Shown: positions 24,263 through 36,900 of the stretch, piece after piece
Layout of the letters: the number at the start of each line of letters is the position of its first letter
Position numbering within the stretch: the stretch's first letter is position 1
DNA from: Austropuccinia psidii
Lineage: Eukaryota > Basidiomycota > Pucciniomycetes > Pucciniales > Sphaerophragmiaceae
DNA: 64,000 bases
Reading direction: 5' to 3'
Assembly (NCBI GenBank): GCA_023105745.1
Contig: JALGQZ010000011.1
Coordinates: 11,370,975-11,434,974 of the forward strand
Notes under the pieces: generated by a model
What the model saw: only the letters and a program-made list of their open reading frames with translations
What the model was told of the DNA's origin: nothing
The model's database searches: none
Made by a program: the position numbers and the translations under genes

Positions 24263-26940
24263 TTAATATGCTCATTCCTCATCTTTGGTGAGAATGATTG
24301 ATTAATTTGTGCTTCAACAAGTTGATTAGTCACAAATTCATCTTTGTAAGTATCCTTTACAGAAGATACTACAGATATCTGTTTTGGCATATTGGAGAAA
24401 GCAAATTTTTGTCTCTTGTTATCTCCAATTGTGAAATATCTGTCCTTATGGTTATTTATATCAATACCATAAATATTTAAGTAATCATTTCCAAGAATGA
24501 TGTGCTGAGATGTGCAATTATCCATTACTACAATCTCAGTTTTCATTCTTACACTTCCTGCTGGATGTGGGAATACAATATTAGTGTCCAATATGCCCAG
24601 GTGGTACATATTGTTACTGGCACTACTGAATTGTACACCTTCTATTGGTAATAGATGGTTCTTCCATTCAGGAAGTATAATTTGGAGATAATCTTTGCCC
24701 ACACAAGTGCAAAATGCCCCTGTATCCAAATTTACTTTGGCTTCAATATCACTCATCAGAACTGATGTGATACAGGATGCCCCAGCAGTATAACCCTTTC
24801 CTCTAGTAGGTTTTGTTTTACACATTCTGGCATCTTGGATATTGATCAGGTTGAAGCAATCTTCACTGTACTGTGGCAAGTGGGTATGGACTTCTGTGAC
24901 CTCAAAGAAAGCTGAAATGTTCTCAATGGGATAGTCCTCCACTGGTGTATCTTCAGAGACTGCAGAATCTTGATCAGACTCCTCTTTCTCCTCAGTACAC
25001 TGAATTTCTTCAATGACTTGAACTTCATTGATTTTTGTCTTCTTAGGACAAGTGTTGGCTAAATGTGAAGTACTTCCACATTTATGACACTTCAAGACAG
25101 GTCTTTCTGGTCTTCTTTCCTCTCTAGGAATCGTTGAGACTATTTTGGACACTATTGGGTTTTTAATCCAAGTCTTACCAATTCTTGTCCTGGTAATGAT
25201 ATCTTCCATAGCATTAATGTAGTCCTCTGTTGAACAAGGTTCCACACATCTTCTTTTGATAGCATGTTCCAGTTCTCCTCCACAATTTCTTAATATTTTC
25301 ATATTAATCATAGTGTGAGACATATCTGGGTGTAAAGCAGATAGTCTGTCTTTTTGTTTGAAGAACCAAGTAAGTGGTTTGTCCTTTTCTGAGTTGAAAA
25401 TGGCACTTTTAAAAGCATTTTCCATTTTAAAACTCCAAGAATTATTAGCCCATTTGGTAATCACTTCAGATTTCCACCAAGACCAGTCATGTTTACCATG
25501 ATCAATCCTCATTTTGTAATACCATTTCTTTGCAGTTCTGGTAAAAAAACAGTGTAATTTTCCCACTATGATTTCATCAGGTATATTAAAGTCTTCTTGC
25601 AACATATCAATAGTCCTGATGAATTCAATATGGTTGTATTCTCCTTCACAAGAGAATGTTGGCCATTCTTCTATTTTTGGAATATCTCTTGCAGAGTAGG
25701 AATTTTCTCCCAAGAATGGTGTAAGACTTTCTTTAACAGAGGGTTTTTCTTCAGTTAAAGGTGTAGAATGTCTTGGCATATGTGGTTCATTATTCTTATG
25801 AATTTGTTCCACACTTGCAATTATCTCATTCTTCAACTTTTGACTTTCACTGTCACTTTTTGCTAAATGTATAGCAAATTGATTGGTGTTCTTAACTATT
25901 TGTAAGACATTGTCTTCAAGAGTTTTAAGTCTATCATTTACTTTGAAAATGGAAAGATCCTCTGTGTCATTATTCTGAGTTTGACATTGGTTCGCAATTC
26001 TTTCACAAGCATTGCCAATTGACTCAAGGGTGACAGTTGTTAACTGATTCCATTCAAAATGTTTCTTGTCATTTGTCTTTAAACTATTTATGTCTAATGT
26101 AATTTGCTTTAGCTTTGACTCAAGTTTGCCAATTTCTACATTAATACTTCTATGTACATCAGTTATTTGTGTGGAAAAGTCCTGTTCATCCTTTCCTGCT
26201 CCTTCGCTGTGACTTCCATAAGATTTCTGGCCATATTGAAGACACTGTCCACGGCTGAAGGTTCCAATTTGGGGATCCTGTACCCTTGTGGGTAAGGTCT
26301 GTGCCAATTGGCTTTGCCTTTGCCCTTGCCTTGATGGTTCTTGGGACCTCTCTGTTTCTTTTGAGGTCCTTTGGGCTTGTCCTTGGATGCTTCTGGAGCT
26401 GGTTTGGAGCTGGTAGATGCCACTGGTGCCTCTGTCTCCAAAGCTGGAGTCATTTCCAACTCTTTCTTCTGGTCTATGGATAAAAGGCTTCGGTTCTTCA
26501 ACCAATTCTTTATCTTTTTGACCTTGTCTTTGCAAAACAGGGGGCTCCATCCTCCTAAGAGTTCTATGGTCTTCTCCTGACCCAGAAAGCTCTTGATGTG
26601 TAAGTAGGAGTTCATGGCCCCCTGCCAAAGGCTTGGGCAGATTTCCCACTCCTCTTCCTTGGCTGCTCTGAACCAGTTTTTGTACTGGCATTGATATATT
26701 TCTATTGCTTCCACCTGAAAGTGGTTCAGCTCTGGAAATATTACCATAAATCAGTTCAGGCTCACAATTCACGTCAAAATCTGTTTGTACAGACCTTGGG
26801 GAATGGGGGGCAACTCTGGCAGCCTCCAGATGTGTCTTTCTTGTGGAAGATTTGGCACTTCTGGATTTGGTCTTGCCTCTTCCTTGTCCACATCCATCTG
26901 GTTGGACTGAATAGTTGCTTCCATTTCTGGTATGCACCAT
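24247..26940 (-). CDS. gag-pro: C2 Gag-protease polyprotein
   Basis: Begins at the ATG 26938-26940 (MVHTRNGSN) and ends with a TAA at 24247, 897 codons. A polar, charged N-terminal ~230 residues overlaps gene X in another frame. A helical region follows, then a retrotransposon capsid region (residues ~430-600, with [13 protein letters not shown] and W..W.W.WK), then a CCHC zinc knuckle ([14 protein letters not shown], ~residue 618). The retropepsin has [11 protein letters not shown] (~residue 739) and the distal ILGNDYL. The start codon lies 14 nt before the proposed splice acceptor, so only RNA unspliced at this intron can make Gag. The natural product probably continues into Pol; here the frame is broken at the end. 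Confidence 0.9.
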   Translation of the reverse strand: MVHTRNGSNYSVQPDGCGQGRGKTKSRSAKSSTRKTHLEAARVAPHSPRSVQTDFDVNCEPELIYGNISRAEPLSGGSNRNISMPVQKLVQSSQGRGVGNLPKPLAGGHELLLTHQELSGSGEDHRTLRRMEPPVLQRQGQKDKELVEEPKPFIHRPEERVGNDSSFGDRGTSGIYQLQTSSRSIQGQAQRTSKETERSQEPSRQGQRQSQLAQTLPTRVQDPQIGTFSRGQCLQYGQKSYGSHSEGAGKDEQDFSTQITDVHRSINVEIGKLESKLKQITLDINSLKTNDKKHFEWNQLTTVTLESIGNACERIANQCQTQNNDTEDLSIFKVNDRLKTLEDNVLQIVKNTNQFAIHLAKSDSESQKLKNEIIASVEQIHKNNEPHMPRHSTPLTEEKPSVKESLTPFLGENSYSARDIPKIEEWPTFSCEGEYNHIEFIRTIDMLQEDFNIPDEIIVGKLHCFFTRTAKKWYYKMRIDHGKHDWSWWKSEVITKWANNSWSFKMENAFKSAIFNSEKDKPLTWFFKQKDRLSALHPDMSHTMINMKILRNCGGELEHAIKRRCVEPCSTEDYINAMEDIITRTRIGKTWIKNPIVSKIVSTIPREERRPERPVLKCHKCGSTSHLANTCPKKTKINEVQVIEEIQCTEEKEESDQDSAVSEDTPVEDYPIENISAFFEVTEVHTHLPQYSEDCFNLINIQDARMCKTKPTRGKGYTAGASCITSVLMSDIEAKVNLDTGAFCTCVGKDYLQIILPEWKNHLLPIEGVQFSSASNNMYHLGILDTNIVFPHPAGSVRMKTEIVVMDNCTSQHIILGNDYLNIYGIDINNHKDRYFTIGDNKRQKFAFSNMPKQISVVSSVKDTYKDEFVTNQLVEAQINQSFSPKMRNEHINVLYT

Positions 26941-27150
26941 TTTCACATCAATTTAAAGATAAAAGGTGAAAATATAAGATAAAATACACACCTTTTGGTG
27001 GTAATTTAGCTTTTTCTGAGTTGAATAAGGTGCCTCTTTTAGCAATCTGCACCTCAATACTGTCTTCAGATTCTGCTTCTGAAGATTCAGGACTATTGAT
27101 GTATCTCTTACTGAGTCTGTTACCAGCTGCACAGTATTTGATTAAAGACA
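26163..27150 (-). CDS. C2 overprinted spliced protein X
   Basis: Proposed exons on the minus strand: 27150-26992 (leader, after TTTAAG), 26926-26795 and 26731-26163, with introns of 65 and 63 nt (GTGTGT..ACCAG and GTCTGT..TTCCAG), both phase 1. A first exon ending ...CAACAA at 28064 before GTAAGTATT would supply the A of an AUG (A|TG TCT TTA). The total is then 861 nt, 286 codons plus stop. Exons 2-3 overlap Gag in a different frame. Conserved segments: [48 protein letters not shown] and [10 protein letters not shown]. There are no known domains; the middle is Lys/Pro-rich and could bind nucleic acid. Conservation in families A and B is the main evidence. Confidence 0.6.
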
Positions 27151-27514
27151 CTTAAAGAGAAAAAAATATGATGAAAGAAATTATTTTTGTGTTTTAAGAT
27201 ATTTTCAAAAGATTTTTTATGAATTTTATTATTTTTCAAGATTAAAAAATTATTCTTTTTAAAGAAAAAAAATTAAAATTTAAGGTTTTGAATGAAAATT
27301 AATTCAGAGTAACTCAAAGAATAATTTTATAAGTTTTTGGATGTGAAAAAGCCACGTGTAAAACAGTATAAAATTAAACCAAATTCCTCAATGAAAAAGA
27401 TTTCCAAAACAATTTCAAAAGTAAGAATTATTTTGACTTTAAAATGAGAGAAAAAAATATTCAATTAATATATTTTAGAGTTTAAAAATATATTAATTAA
27501 GGGTACAAGGTTCA

Positions 27515-27537
27515 AAAAACATGGCCAGGCCCCCAAA
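27515..27537 (-). promoter_or_regulatory. Primer-binding-type site of C2
   Basis: On the minus strand TTTGGGGGCCTGGCCATGTT follows the 5' LTR end directly. It differs from the A1 site at two positions. Confidence 0.6.
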
Positions 27538-29459
27538 TGTAAGATGTGACTATGAAACTGATGATAATATTACTATTAATCAACAGTACTATGTCTGTTC
27601 TTATGAAATATAATAATAAAATATTATCATAACCACAATTAAATAATTAAAAAATTATTTCTTTCACGTGTTAAGCACTACTAGTGATTTTAACAGTGAG
27701 TAAGTAATTGTCTACAAGAATCAATTACAAGAAGAATTTAATAATAAAAACTTCTTTATTAAAATAATAAAATTATTTTAATATATAATTATCTTTTGCA
27801 AGAATAATTATAAATATAATTCTTGAAGAAAACTATTATTAGAGAAAAACTTTAAGAATTAAGAATAAATGACTCACTAATACTCCAAAGAACTTATTGA
27901 TAGATAAGAGTAGAGAAATTTGACGTGGAATTGTGGATTTAAGGCATCAAAAGGATTTATAACAGTATTACAACAAAATATAGTTGGATTCTATGATTTC
28001 ACATCTTTCTGGATGATTTTGAAAGATTTAAAACACTTAAGAATAGCTTTAACTAATACTTACTTGTTGGTAATAATGATTTAATAAATTGATAAGATGA
28101 TTCTTGGAAAAAACAGCAAGAAGAGGCTTCTTTTAAGTCAACAACAGCTCACAGAGGCGTGCCATGGAGCAAACTGAAAAACCAGTGAGTGAGAAAACAA
28201 TAAACCCTTTTGGATTAATGATTGCATCATCTGTTGTCACGTAAGATTATCATAATTACTTAATTGATGCTTTTACATGACTACCAACCCCAATATGGTT
28301 AAGAATAAGAGGAGTAACATCTGTAAATCATCTTTTATTCTAAAATAATAATTGATTTCTCAAAGTTATCAATGTTATTGCCAATTTCATCACAGGTTGT
28401 AATTACTGTGAATTTTTGAAGATTTAGTGTTTCATGTAGAATGGTCAAAAATGGACTGTAAGTAAAACTTTTAATTTTACTAGTAAAACCATAATTCTTT
28501 TTGATTTTACCATAGATAATACAGTTCTTCATTGGTCCTGAAAGTTTCAGAAAGATTCATTAAGGATTGTATTTTTAATCAATTTTTGAAGTTTTTACCT
28601 CATTTCTATGTAGAATTGCAAATAGCAGTATTTTGCTGGTTGCTATGAGGTAAATCAATGAATATGGATCCCAAAAGGGTTTTAATTACTCTTTTGGGGT
28701 CTAGTCATGGAAAGTCATCAAGAATTGACGTGGTTACAGGAGTCTGAGTAGCTCATTACCTCCTTGGCACGTCAAAATAGCAGGTTATTTGCTATTTTTC
28801 TTATGATTACAGTAGGTATAACTTGGTAACCAAGTTCCCAAAGAGTTTTAGTTTACCAATTGGGCCAAGATGAGCCATGGATCCATGCTCTGGAGCTATC
28901 CACGCCTCCGAGGCCTCAGAAGTTGGGTACCCTGGCTCTCTTTGATGTCTTTTGTCCCCCTTGCTTATTTTTTACGTCAAAATAGTAATTTAAGCTTAAA
29001 GTGAGATATCCACTATGGGTGTACCAAAATTCCATGTAAGAATACCATGATATGAAGTGCTCAACACATGCATAACACTATTCTTAGTGTATATGTAACA
29101 TGGGATTTCTCACTTTCCCATTATTTTGGCTAAAAATCAAGAAAAACAAAAGTTTTCACGGATCTTTTATGTGGTATTAATGATGTGGTATTGAAGTATT
29201 TTCCATTTTACCACTTCAAATACTTAAATTGAGCTTATTCACTCTATGGAGCTACCCTAGGTGAATTTTTGTGTAGAATTCAAATCTGGTCGTAAATCCA
29301 TGGATTTACTTACTCAATAAAAAGTTATTCATCTTTTCTGAAATTGAAAATGATGAATTTTGGATATATGCATGACTTATGAGTTTTTCATAATTCAAAA
29401 TTTCTTTTTAAGATAATTGTGGCCTATTTGGGTATTTAAAGTATACCTCAAGGCTCACA
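27538..29459 (-). repeat. 5' LTR of C2
   Basis: 1,922 bp, minus orientation. On the minus strand, CAACAA|GTAAGTATTAG at 28064/28063 is a strong splice donor in the R region, 526 bp before the LTR end, and is also present in the solo C LTR. It would start a 913-nt intron ending at the leader exon (27150) and removing the primer site. A TTAAAAG sits where family A has TATAAATA. Confidence 0.93.
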
Positions 29460-29707
29460 AAATTTCTTTTGTAGCCTCGAAATATCTCTTGTAGAGTATT
29501 TTTTGGATAAATCTTTGTTGTTGGTAAAACCATAGATTTTTATAATATTATTGTTTTATAGTAATAAAGTTATAGAAAATAAAATTGGCGTGTTTTCTCT
29601 TAAAAGCAATATTTCATACTATTTTTAATTGATTTTTACCTTATACAAATTTTGAGGACAGGCAAAGTACTTGATTTTTAATCAAAGTTTCATATCCACG
29701 CCTTACA
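29460..29707 (+). repeat. B1 5' LTR, right end
   Basis: Resumes the B LTR after C2 with the duplicated AAATT and ends CGCCTTACA at 29707. It is directly followed by TTTGGGGGCCCAGCTGTGAT (29708-29727), the primer-binding-type site. Confidence 0.88.
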
Positions 29708-29934
29708 TTTGGGGGCCCAGCTGTGATATTCTACCTGTGACATATTTTTGTTACTCTTTTTTAAATCTTTTTCTTATATTGAAAAATTTAAAAAAACATA
29801 TAAGAAATACTTATAATTCAAAAAATCTATAAAAAATAATTTTTTTCATATTATAAGTGAGGCTTATATTTTTTTTCTTTTTTAAAATATCCTTTTTTTT
29901 AAGTAATTAATTGGTTTTTTTTCATCCATTTTAG

Positions 29935-32137
29935 TGTCTGAAAACGTGGTAAGACAAGAAAACATTGAAACAGCCTCAACACTCACCAGCATTATTCCTG
30001 CCAGTACTATTAATTCAGACCATAATAGTACTGTTATTGTGACTCAGAATATTCCAGCAGAGCCAATTTCTTCTGAATTAGTCAGGTTGGAAATAAGTAA
30101 TACTCTTCAGAAAGCCAAAGATTCGGCCAATAGTAAGTTTTTTGACGTAAAAATACTATTTTAAGCCTTTTTAACCATAATTATGCCTTCAACAAGGTCA
30201 GGAGCCAGCTAGAAGCCCTCAAGCAGCTCCCAGAAAGGTATTAGACGTGATTATGGCAGAGGCCAATCAGGTACAGAAGGAAAAGGGTCAGTTGATGACT
30301 TCCAAACAACTAAAATGGGTCATTCTGAAGCTGATAATACCATTTTACCTTCAAAAAGAGCTGACACCGCCACAACAAGCCTCTGTGGACATATACAAAG
30401 CCACCCACAGTGCAAACAACAATGCATTTCAATTCAAGAAGACCAGATCCTTTCAGACCTGTGGAAGAACTGCACAAATTCTTACCTAACCCTGAGAAAA
30501 TTCCTAGGCCATCCCAACACTTGCAAATTGCTCAATGGATGGCATCCATTGATGGAGAAGAAAAACATGATGTTCTTGACACTAGAATGGAGGAAAAACA
30601 ACCCTCCACCACCCAAACGAGTGCCAAAAACAGCCCCAGTGGCCAGCACCAGCAATTACAACAAGAAAAAGGAGCCACAAATTCTAAACAAGGGCAAAGG
30701 GAAGGCACCGGCCCAAAAGCCTTACAGCCAAGGATACAGGATTCCAAAGATTCAGCAGAATGCCATGGAAAATGTATTTCAGATGGCCAGAACCATGATG
30801 GAATTACAGAAGAAGGAGGGAGGCAGATTAAGATTCCAGAAACGATTTCTGATATATTTGATTCCATCCCAGAATTGTATGATGCTATAAATGACATGAA
30901 AAAACATCTTTCTGATAAAAATGTAACCATTTTGAACAACATTAAAACAAACAACCTGAGTCTGTTCCAAATTAATGAAACATCTATGTGCTTTGAAAAA
31001 TTCTTAAGAACAATTAAACTTTCCAATAATGATAATTATTCTGACAATAAAATAAATGAACAATCTGCCATTATTAAAGAATTAACAGATAAATATTCTA
31101 AATTCAATATTGATGACATAATTGAAACAAGAATTAAACAAGCCATAAATATTATCAAAACAGATACAAGAAAGTCCTTGATGACATTTCAAATTCATTT
31201 ACTGAAGTAAAGACATATACCATTGCCTTGAAAAAGTGTTTTGATGCTTCACAAGAATAAGTATCAAAATTATCAATGAAATTGAATCAAGTCACTGCTG
31301 ATAATACAAGACAGACAGAGTTATGGCAAGAACTGACACATAAGGAAGACATGTATAAAATTGGAGTAATAAATTTAATACAAAGCTTCCAACATGAATA
31401 CAGAAATTCCCAAAGGTGTAGCAACAGTAAAATGAATGACATTGAACAAATACTGAACACCTTACCAAGAATGTCTACACCTCTGAATCAAAATGAGGGC
31501 ACAAGAATTCCAAATCCACAAGTATTGGATCCTGATAATTCACAATTAAAAAATGAATTATCCACTCCTTTTCACAACTTGGAACCATCAATGGGCCAAG
31601 CACTTCTGAAAGAAGTTCCAAAACTTAAATAATGGCCTCACTTCAGTGGTGAAGGAGAGTATGACCATATGGAATTCATTAGAGGTATTGACATGATCAA
31701 AGAGGATTTTCAATTACCAGACAGATTGGTAACAGCCAGGTTTAACACCTTGTTTACCAGATCAGCTCACAGATGGTACATCAAAATAAGACAAGCACAT
31801 GGACACCAGAGTTGGACTTGGGGGAAAACCCAAATCATCAACAAATGGGCAAATGATGCTTGGAGGTTTAAAGTTGAAACAGCCTTTGAATCTGCTAAAT
31901 TTAATGCTGATAAAGACAAAGCTTTACCATGGTTTTGCCAACAAAAAGACAGATTAACAGCATTTTATCCAGACATGTCAGAATTTATGATCCATAGAAA
32001 GATTCTGAGACAATGGGGAGGTGACTTAGAGAATGCTATCAAAAGCAGGACTACTGAACAATCTTCAGCAGAGGATATTATCAATATACTAGAAGAAGTA
32101 ACCACCAGAACCAAAATTGGTTCTAGTAGAGTGAATC
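29935..32137 (+). pseudogene. B1 leader exon, X frame and 5' gag
   Basis: The leader exon is 29935-30132 (198 nt) between CATTTTAG and GTAAGT, open as (M)[15 protein letters not shown]. The upstream donor TTATAA|GTGAGG (29857/29858) would create its AUG. The Gag AUG (30183) is 14 nt before the acceptor AACAAG; Gag then meets a TAG after nine codons. X and Gag pieces alternate by indels: X-type MNSY-like segment and [10 protein letters not shown] to ~30860, then Gag helical and capsid segments 30410-32137. There it is interrupted in the ...SRVNL codons by B2 at the GAATC target. Decayed copy. Confidence 0.8.
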
Positions 32138-33975
32138 TGTAAGGTGTGGATATGAAACTTTGATTAAAAATCAAGTACTTTTCCTGTCCTCAAAATTTGT
32201 ATAAGGTAAAATTCAGTTAAAAATAGTATGAAATATTATTTTTAAGAGAAAACACGCCAATTTTATTGTTTATAACTTTATTAGTATAAAACAATAATAT
32301 TATAAAAATTTATTGTTTTACCAACAATAAAAATTTATCCAAAAAATACTCTACAAGAGATATTTTAAGGCTACAAAAGAAATTTCTTCAAGAGCAATTT
32401 CAATTGGAATTAATTGAGCAAAGAACTGCAAGCAATTAATTAAAGAACAAAGTCTTCAAAAAGAATATTAAAGAGTAAACACGCCCAAAAGTGACCAGAG
32501 TGAATTTGGAAACAAAGTGACAAAGTTAACAGTGATGAAAGATGCTTTAATTCACTTTTGGGGTGGTTCAGGGGTAAAAATGATTATAAGAGTTACAAAC
32601 AATGATTATAATGATTTTTTCACGTGGTTAAAAGGATTAAAATGATTTAAAAGTGGTGGTTGGAATCTTTGATTGATTGGTTTAACAGTTTTAAACTAAT
32701 TAATAAAAGGAAAAGATTCTAACATGAAGAGAAAAGTGGGGCAAAGAAGACATTCTTTTATAGCCATCAATTCTCTTACTCCAAAAGTAAAATTTACTCT
32801 TGTCAGTCGTGAAAAACAGTCTGACAACAGAAAAGCCAATTATGGCATCATTGAACCCTGGTTTAGACCAAAAAGGGCTGGTTTAAGCCATTTTTAGCCA
32901 TTTTTAGCCATTTTAGACCCTTAAATCAGCCATTACTATAGCAATACCAGGCCTAGAGCCTTCAAAACACGTCAGAATGTGTGTCAGAGGCGTAGAAACC
33001 AGTTAAAACTGTTTTTATTATGATTGTTTTATCTTAAGGGTAGTTTTACCTTCTTGGCAACAGCTAAAACTACCCCAGTTGGTATCAAAACCTCATCATC
33101 AATTGAGTCCACAGACCCTGTAACTCAATTCCAGGCCAAAAGTGATGAACTTTTGCGTGAATTTTGACATCCCACGCCTGTCAGCAAGGACTTTGGGGGT
33201 CTAGCTCCCCCTTAGAGCTGGAGTTCCTTTTCCCCCCCAAATTTAATCTTTCCAATTTATTTTTCCTTTAATTCCTCATCATGTATTATACTTATAATTT
33301 ACACATGTAATTCAATTCAATTGTACAGTACAATACAGTAATAATTGACACCTCATATGTAAATCAAAGTTCACTTATGTAATACACGCGCACATTTTGA
33401 CATTTCAATTGAATTCAATTGAAAATACTTTAATTCCTCATAGCTTCTAAACTAAACACAACACCTCAATTTTAACACAAAAATTGATGGTTAACACCAC
33501 ATGTGGTGTGAATTAAATTAAGGTTTTGAGGATTTTCAACTTTTGTATTGAAAATACTAAAAACTTAATTTAAGCTTATTTAGAGTTGAGTTACAAAAAT
33601 TTCACTCAGAGGTGACCCCACCTGATTTTTTATGAGGAATCCAATGGTGAAATAAAATTTATATGTTTATTTATTGGATAAAAAGTTATAATAAATTTTA
33701 TTTAACTTTTTTCCAAATTTATTTATTTTTTCACAATTTTGTTAAAATTTCATTTTTACTTAAATTTTTCAAGTATAAATGTAATTTTATATTTACAAAA
33801 TTTAAAGTAATTTTATTTTTAAATTATAATTAATTTTTTATTTTTAATATAATTTTATATTTATATTTTTTATTTTTATTTTAATAATATAAATAAATTT
33901 ATTTTATTTATATTAATATGTTATTTTTTATATTTGTGGTCTTTTGGGTATATGAAATTACCTCTAAGGCTCACA
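32138..33975 (-). repeat. 3' LTR of B2
   Basis: 1,838 bp in minus orientation, TGTGAGCC at 33975 to CCTTACA at 32138. It carries three AGCCATTTTT-type units (~32888), against two in the 5' LTR. Confidence 0.95.
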
Positions 33976-33996
33976 TTCCCTCCCCCTAAAAAAGAA
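33976..33996 (-). other. Polypurine tract of B2
   Basis: On the minus strand TTTTTTAGGGGGAGGGAA lies directly before the 3' LTR. It overlaps the few bases after the gag-pol stop. Confidence 0.75.
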
Positions 33997-33998
33997 TA

Positions 33999-36900
33999 TT
34001 ACTTTGTAATATTGGTGTTTCTAGTGTGTCTGAATCTCCTCAGGAGTTTGGTGGCTTCTGGTATATCTTTCTCTTCTAACCATTCATCTTCACAAGTTGG
34101 GTCACTGTACCTAACAAGGTATTCCCTTACTTTCTTGGTTCTTAATTTCCTTTCTTTAATAACTTTGGTTATTTTCTTAGTACCAGATGTCTCAATAGGA
34201 GGTGTAACTTGGGGAATCTTATTCCTCAAGGGAAATTTCTCAGCATCACTAGATTTGTATGGCTTTATCAAGCTTACTGGAAATGTAGGGTGCTTATTGC
34301 TAAGTTCTTCAGATAACTCTACTTCAACAGCATTTTCTCCATGGAGGGCCTTAATCACAAAAGTTCCTGCAAAGGAGTCTTTTAACTTTTTACATCCTTT
34401 GATGTTATTGAAGTTAGTGGTGGATACAAGAACTAGGTCCCCCACTTTGAAATCTGGAGTTGCATGAGATTTATCCCATTTGTCTTTAGCATATGCAAAA
34501 GAGTCCTCCATGCATCTCACTGCATGCTTTCTAGCTTTGTCTAGCATTCCTTTGAAGCTAGCAGCTGTGGGATGTATTTCAATTAAGTCTTTCCTCAAGG
34601 AATCTTGGGGTAACTTGGGGTTCCATCCTTTTTCTAGAATAGCAGGAGTCTGATTGGTACTGGAATGGATTGATGTTTTATATGCTAATTCCAGTGCTGG
34701 TAACAGAGTACACCAATCATGGGTAAATCCATCACAATCTTTGAATTCAAGGCCATATGCACAAAATCTTCTCACCATGTCCTCTAAGGTTTGGATCATT
34801 CTTTCAGCCAGACCATCAGTTTGTGGGTGGTAGGCTGTAGAGAAAGACAGTTTTGTGCCAAATAATTGGTGAAGATTTGTCCATAGAGCTGAAGTGAATT
34901 TGGGATCTCTATCACTGATGATATTTGTAAATATCCCAGTCCATGACACTACTCTATTCCATATCAGAAGAGCTGTATCCATGGCTGTATCATCTTTGTG
35001 ACATGGTAAAAAGATTGGAGTTTTACTGAATCTGTCCACAATTACTAGGCAAGCATTATAGCTCCTGTCACCTCCTGGTGGTAGGCCAGTTACCCAATCC
35101 ATATGGACAATTTCCCAAGGTCTGTTTGGTTCTTGGATTTTCATCATATTTCCAAGTCTTTTGCCAGTGGATTTATTTGCCTTTTGGCATCTGTCACAGG
35201 TTTTGCAATATTCTGCAACATCTTTTTGCCACATTGGCCACCATATGCAGGTCTTTACTTTCTCTCTTGTTCTGTCCTCAGAAAGATGTCCTGAAAAGGG
35301 ACTATCATGGCATTATTTTAGTACAAGATTGATTAATGACCTGTCTACAACTGTCATGACACATGTGTGCTTGGTTCTGTGGTAAATTATACCATCCAGT
35401 AGGTGAAATCTCCCTTCATTATAAGATTTTCTCCATACTTCATCCAAGGCATGTATTAGAGAGTTGTCTTTACAGTCTTTGTTAAGTAATTGGCATAAGA
35501 TGCTACAATTCTTATCTTGAGTGTAACTATTTCTGACTTCTTCAAAGAAGGTGGTGTTCAAGTCTGTAACACTTATTCCTTCTATTGGAATTTGTGGTGA
35601 AGCTTCTTCTGGAACATAAGCAGGATTATCAATGTTATTTGGTAATGGCCATCTGCTTAGTCCATCTGCATTCTTATGAATATTCCCATCCTTATGAACA
35701 ATAGTCATATTGCCTCTGTATTCTTGTATGGCTATTTGCCATCTGAGCATGTGTCTGTTAGGTGTTTTCATGTTCAAAAGTGATTTCACAGCTGTACAAT
35801 CTGTTATTACTTCAAAAACACATCCCTCTAAGAAATAGTTCAATTTCTCTAAGGCCCAGACAAGGCATAGACATTCCATTTGACTTGCTCCATATCTGGC
35901 TTCAGTTGGTTTGATTTGCCTGGATATGAAACATATTGGTCCTTCTACAGGTTTGTCATTTATGATCTGAACTTGGTGAAGTGCAGCACCTAGTCCATCC
36001 CCTGATGCATCAATATACAGTTTGAAAGGCAATTTAAAGTCTGGCATCAGTAAGAGTGGAGCAGTGGTCAATGCTTCTCTTAGAGACTCAAAAGCTTTGA
36101 CTCTGTCAACAGTCATCTCAAATACTGTGTCTTTGTCACACAACTTATAAAGTGGTCTTGCTATGGATGCAAAGTCTTTAATGTGTTGCCTGTAATATCC
36201 TGCAAAACCTAAGAATGACTGAATTTCCTTCTTATTCTGAGGCATGGGTTTTAACAATACTGCTGCAACTTTGTTTTTATCAATTCCAAGGGACAAACCA
36301 GATACAACATGTCCTAGTGCCTTAAGTTCTTTAAATCCAAAATGACATTTCTTCAAGGAGATTTTCATGTTTACTGATTGGATTTTTGTCAAAACTCTTG
36401 ATAATCTGTACATGTGCTCCTCCCAAGTCTTTGAACAGATAATAATGTCATCAATGTAAATGATTAACCATCCCTCTGAGAGTTGTTCAGGGAAGATTTC
36501 ATTCATCATTCTTTGGAAGTGTGAAGGTGCATTTTTGATACCAAAGGGCATCCTTAAGTATTCATACACTCCACAATGAACAATAATTCTCAAGTATTTT
36601 CTTGCTCTTGGTGTTACTACATTTTGATGGAATCCTTTAAGGGCATCCATAGTGGTTATATACACTGCTTGAGATATTTGAGTAAGGGCAATTTGGATTT
36701 TTGGTATTGGGTATCTGTCTGGAACAGTGTAAGTGTTCAGAGCTCTAAAGTCCCCAACCATTCTGGATTTTCCATTATGCCACGCCACTATGACTGGTGT
36801 AGTTATTTCTACTTCCTCATTGTGGCCTACTTTTCTTATTACACCAAGGTCTAGAAGTTCTTTGATATGAATTTCTAGAGCTTCTCTTGATTTTGGACTT

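Larger units (their letters stand above)
19168..29459 (-). mobile_element. Ty3/gypsy family C element C2, nearly intact
   Basis: 10,292 bp with LTRs of 1,923 and 1,922 bp that differ at only a few sites, and a perfect AAATT target duplication (19163-19167, 29460-29464). It encodes Gag-protease (24247-26940), Pol (21419-24262) and the spliced overprinted X (26163-27150). Defects are a frameshift at the Gag/Pol junction and a stop before the chromodomain, so it is recently inserted but not intact. Confidence 0.95.
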
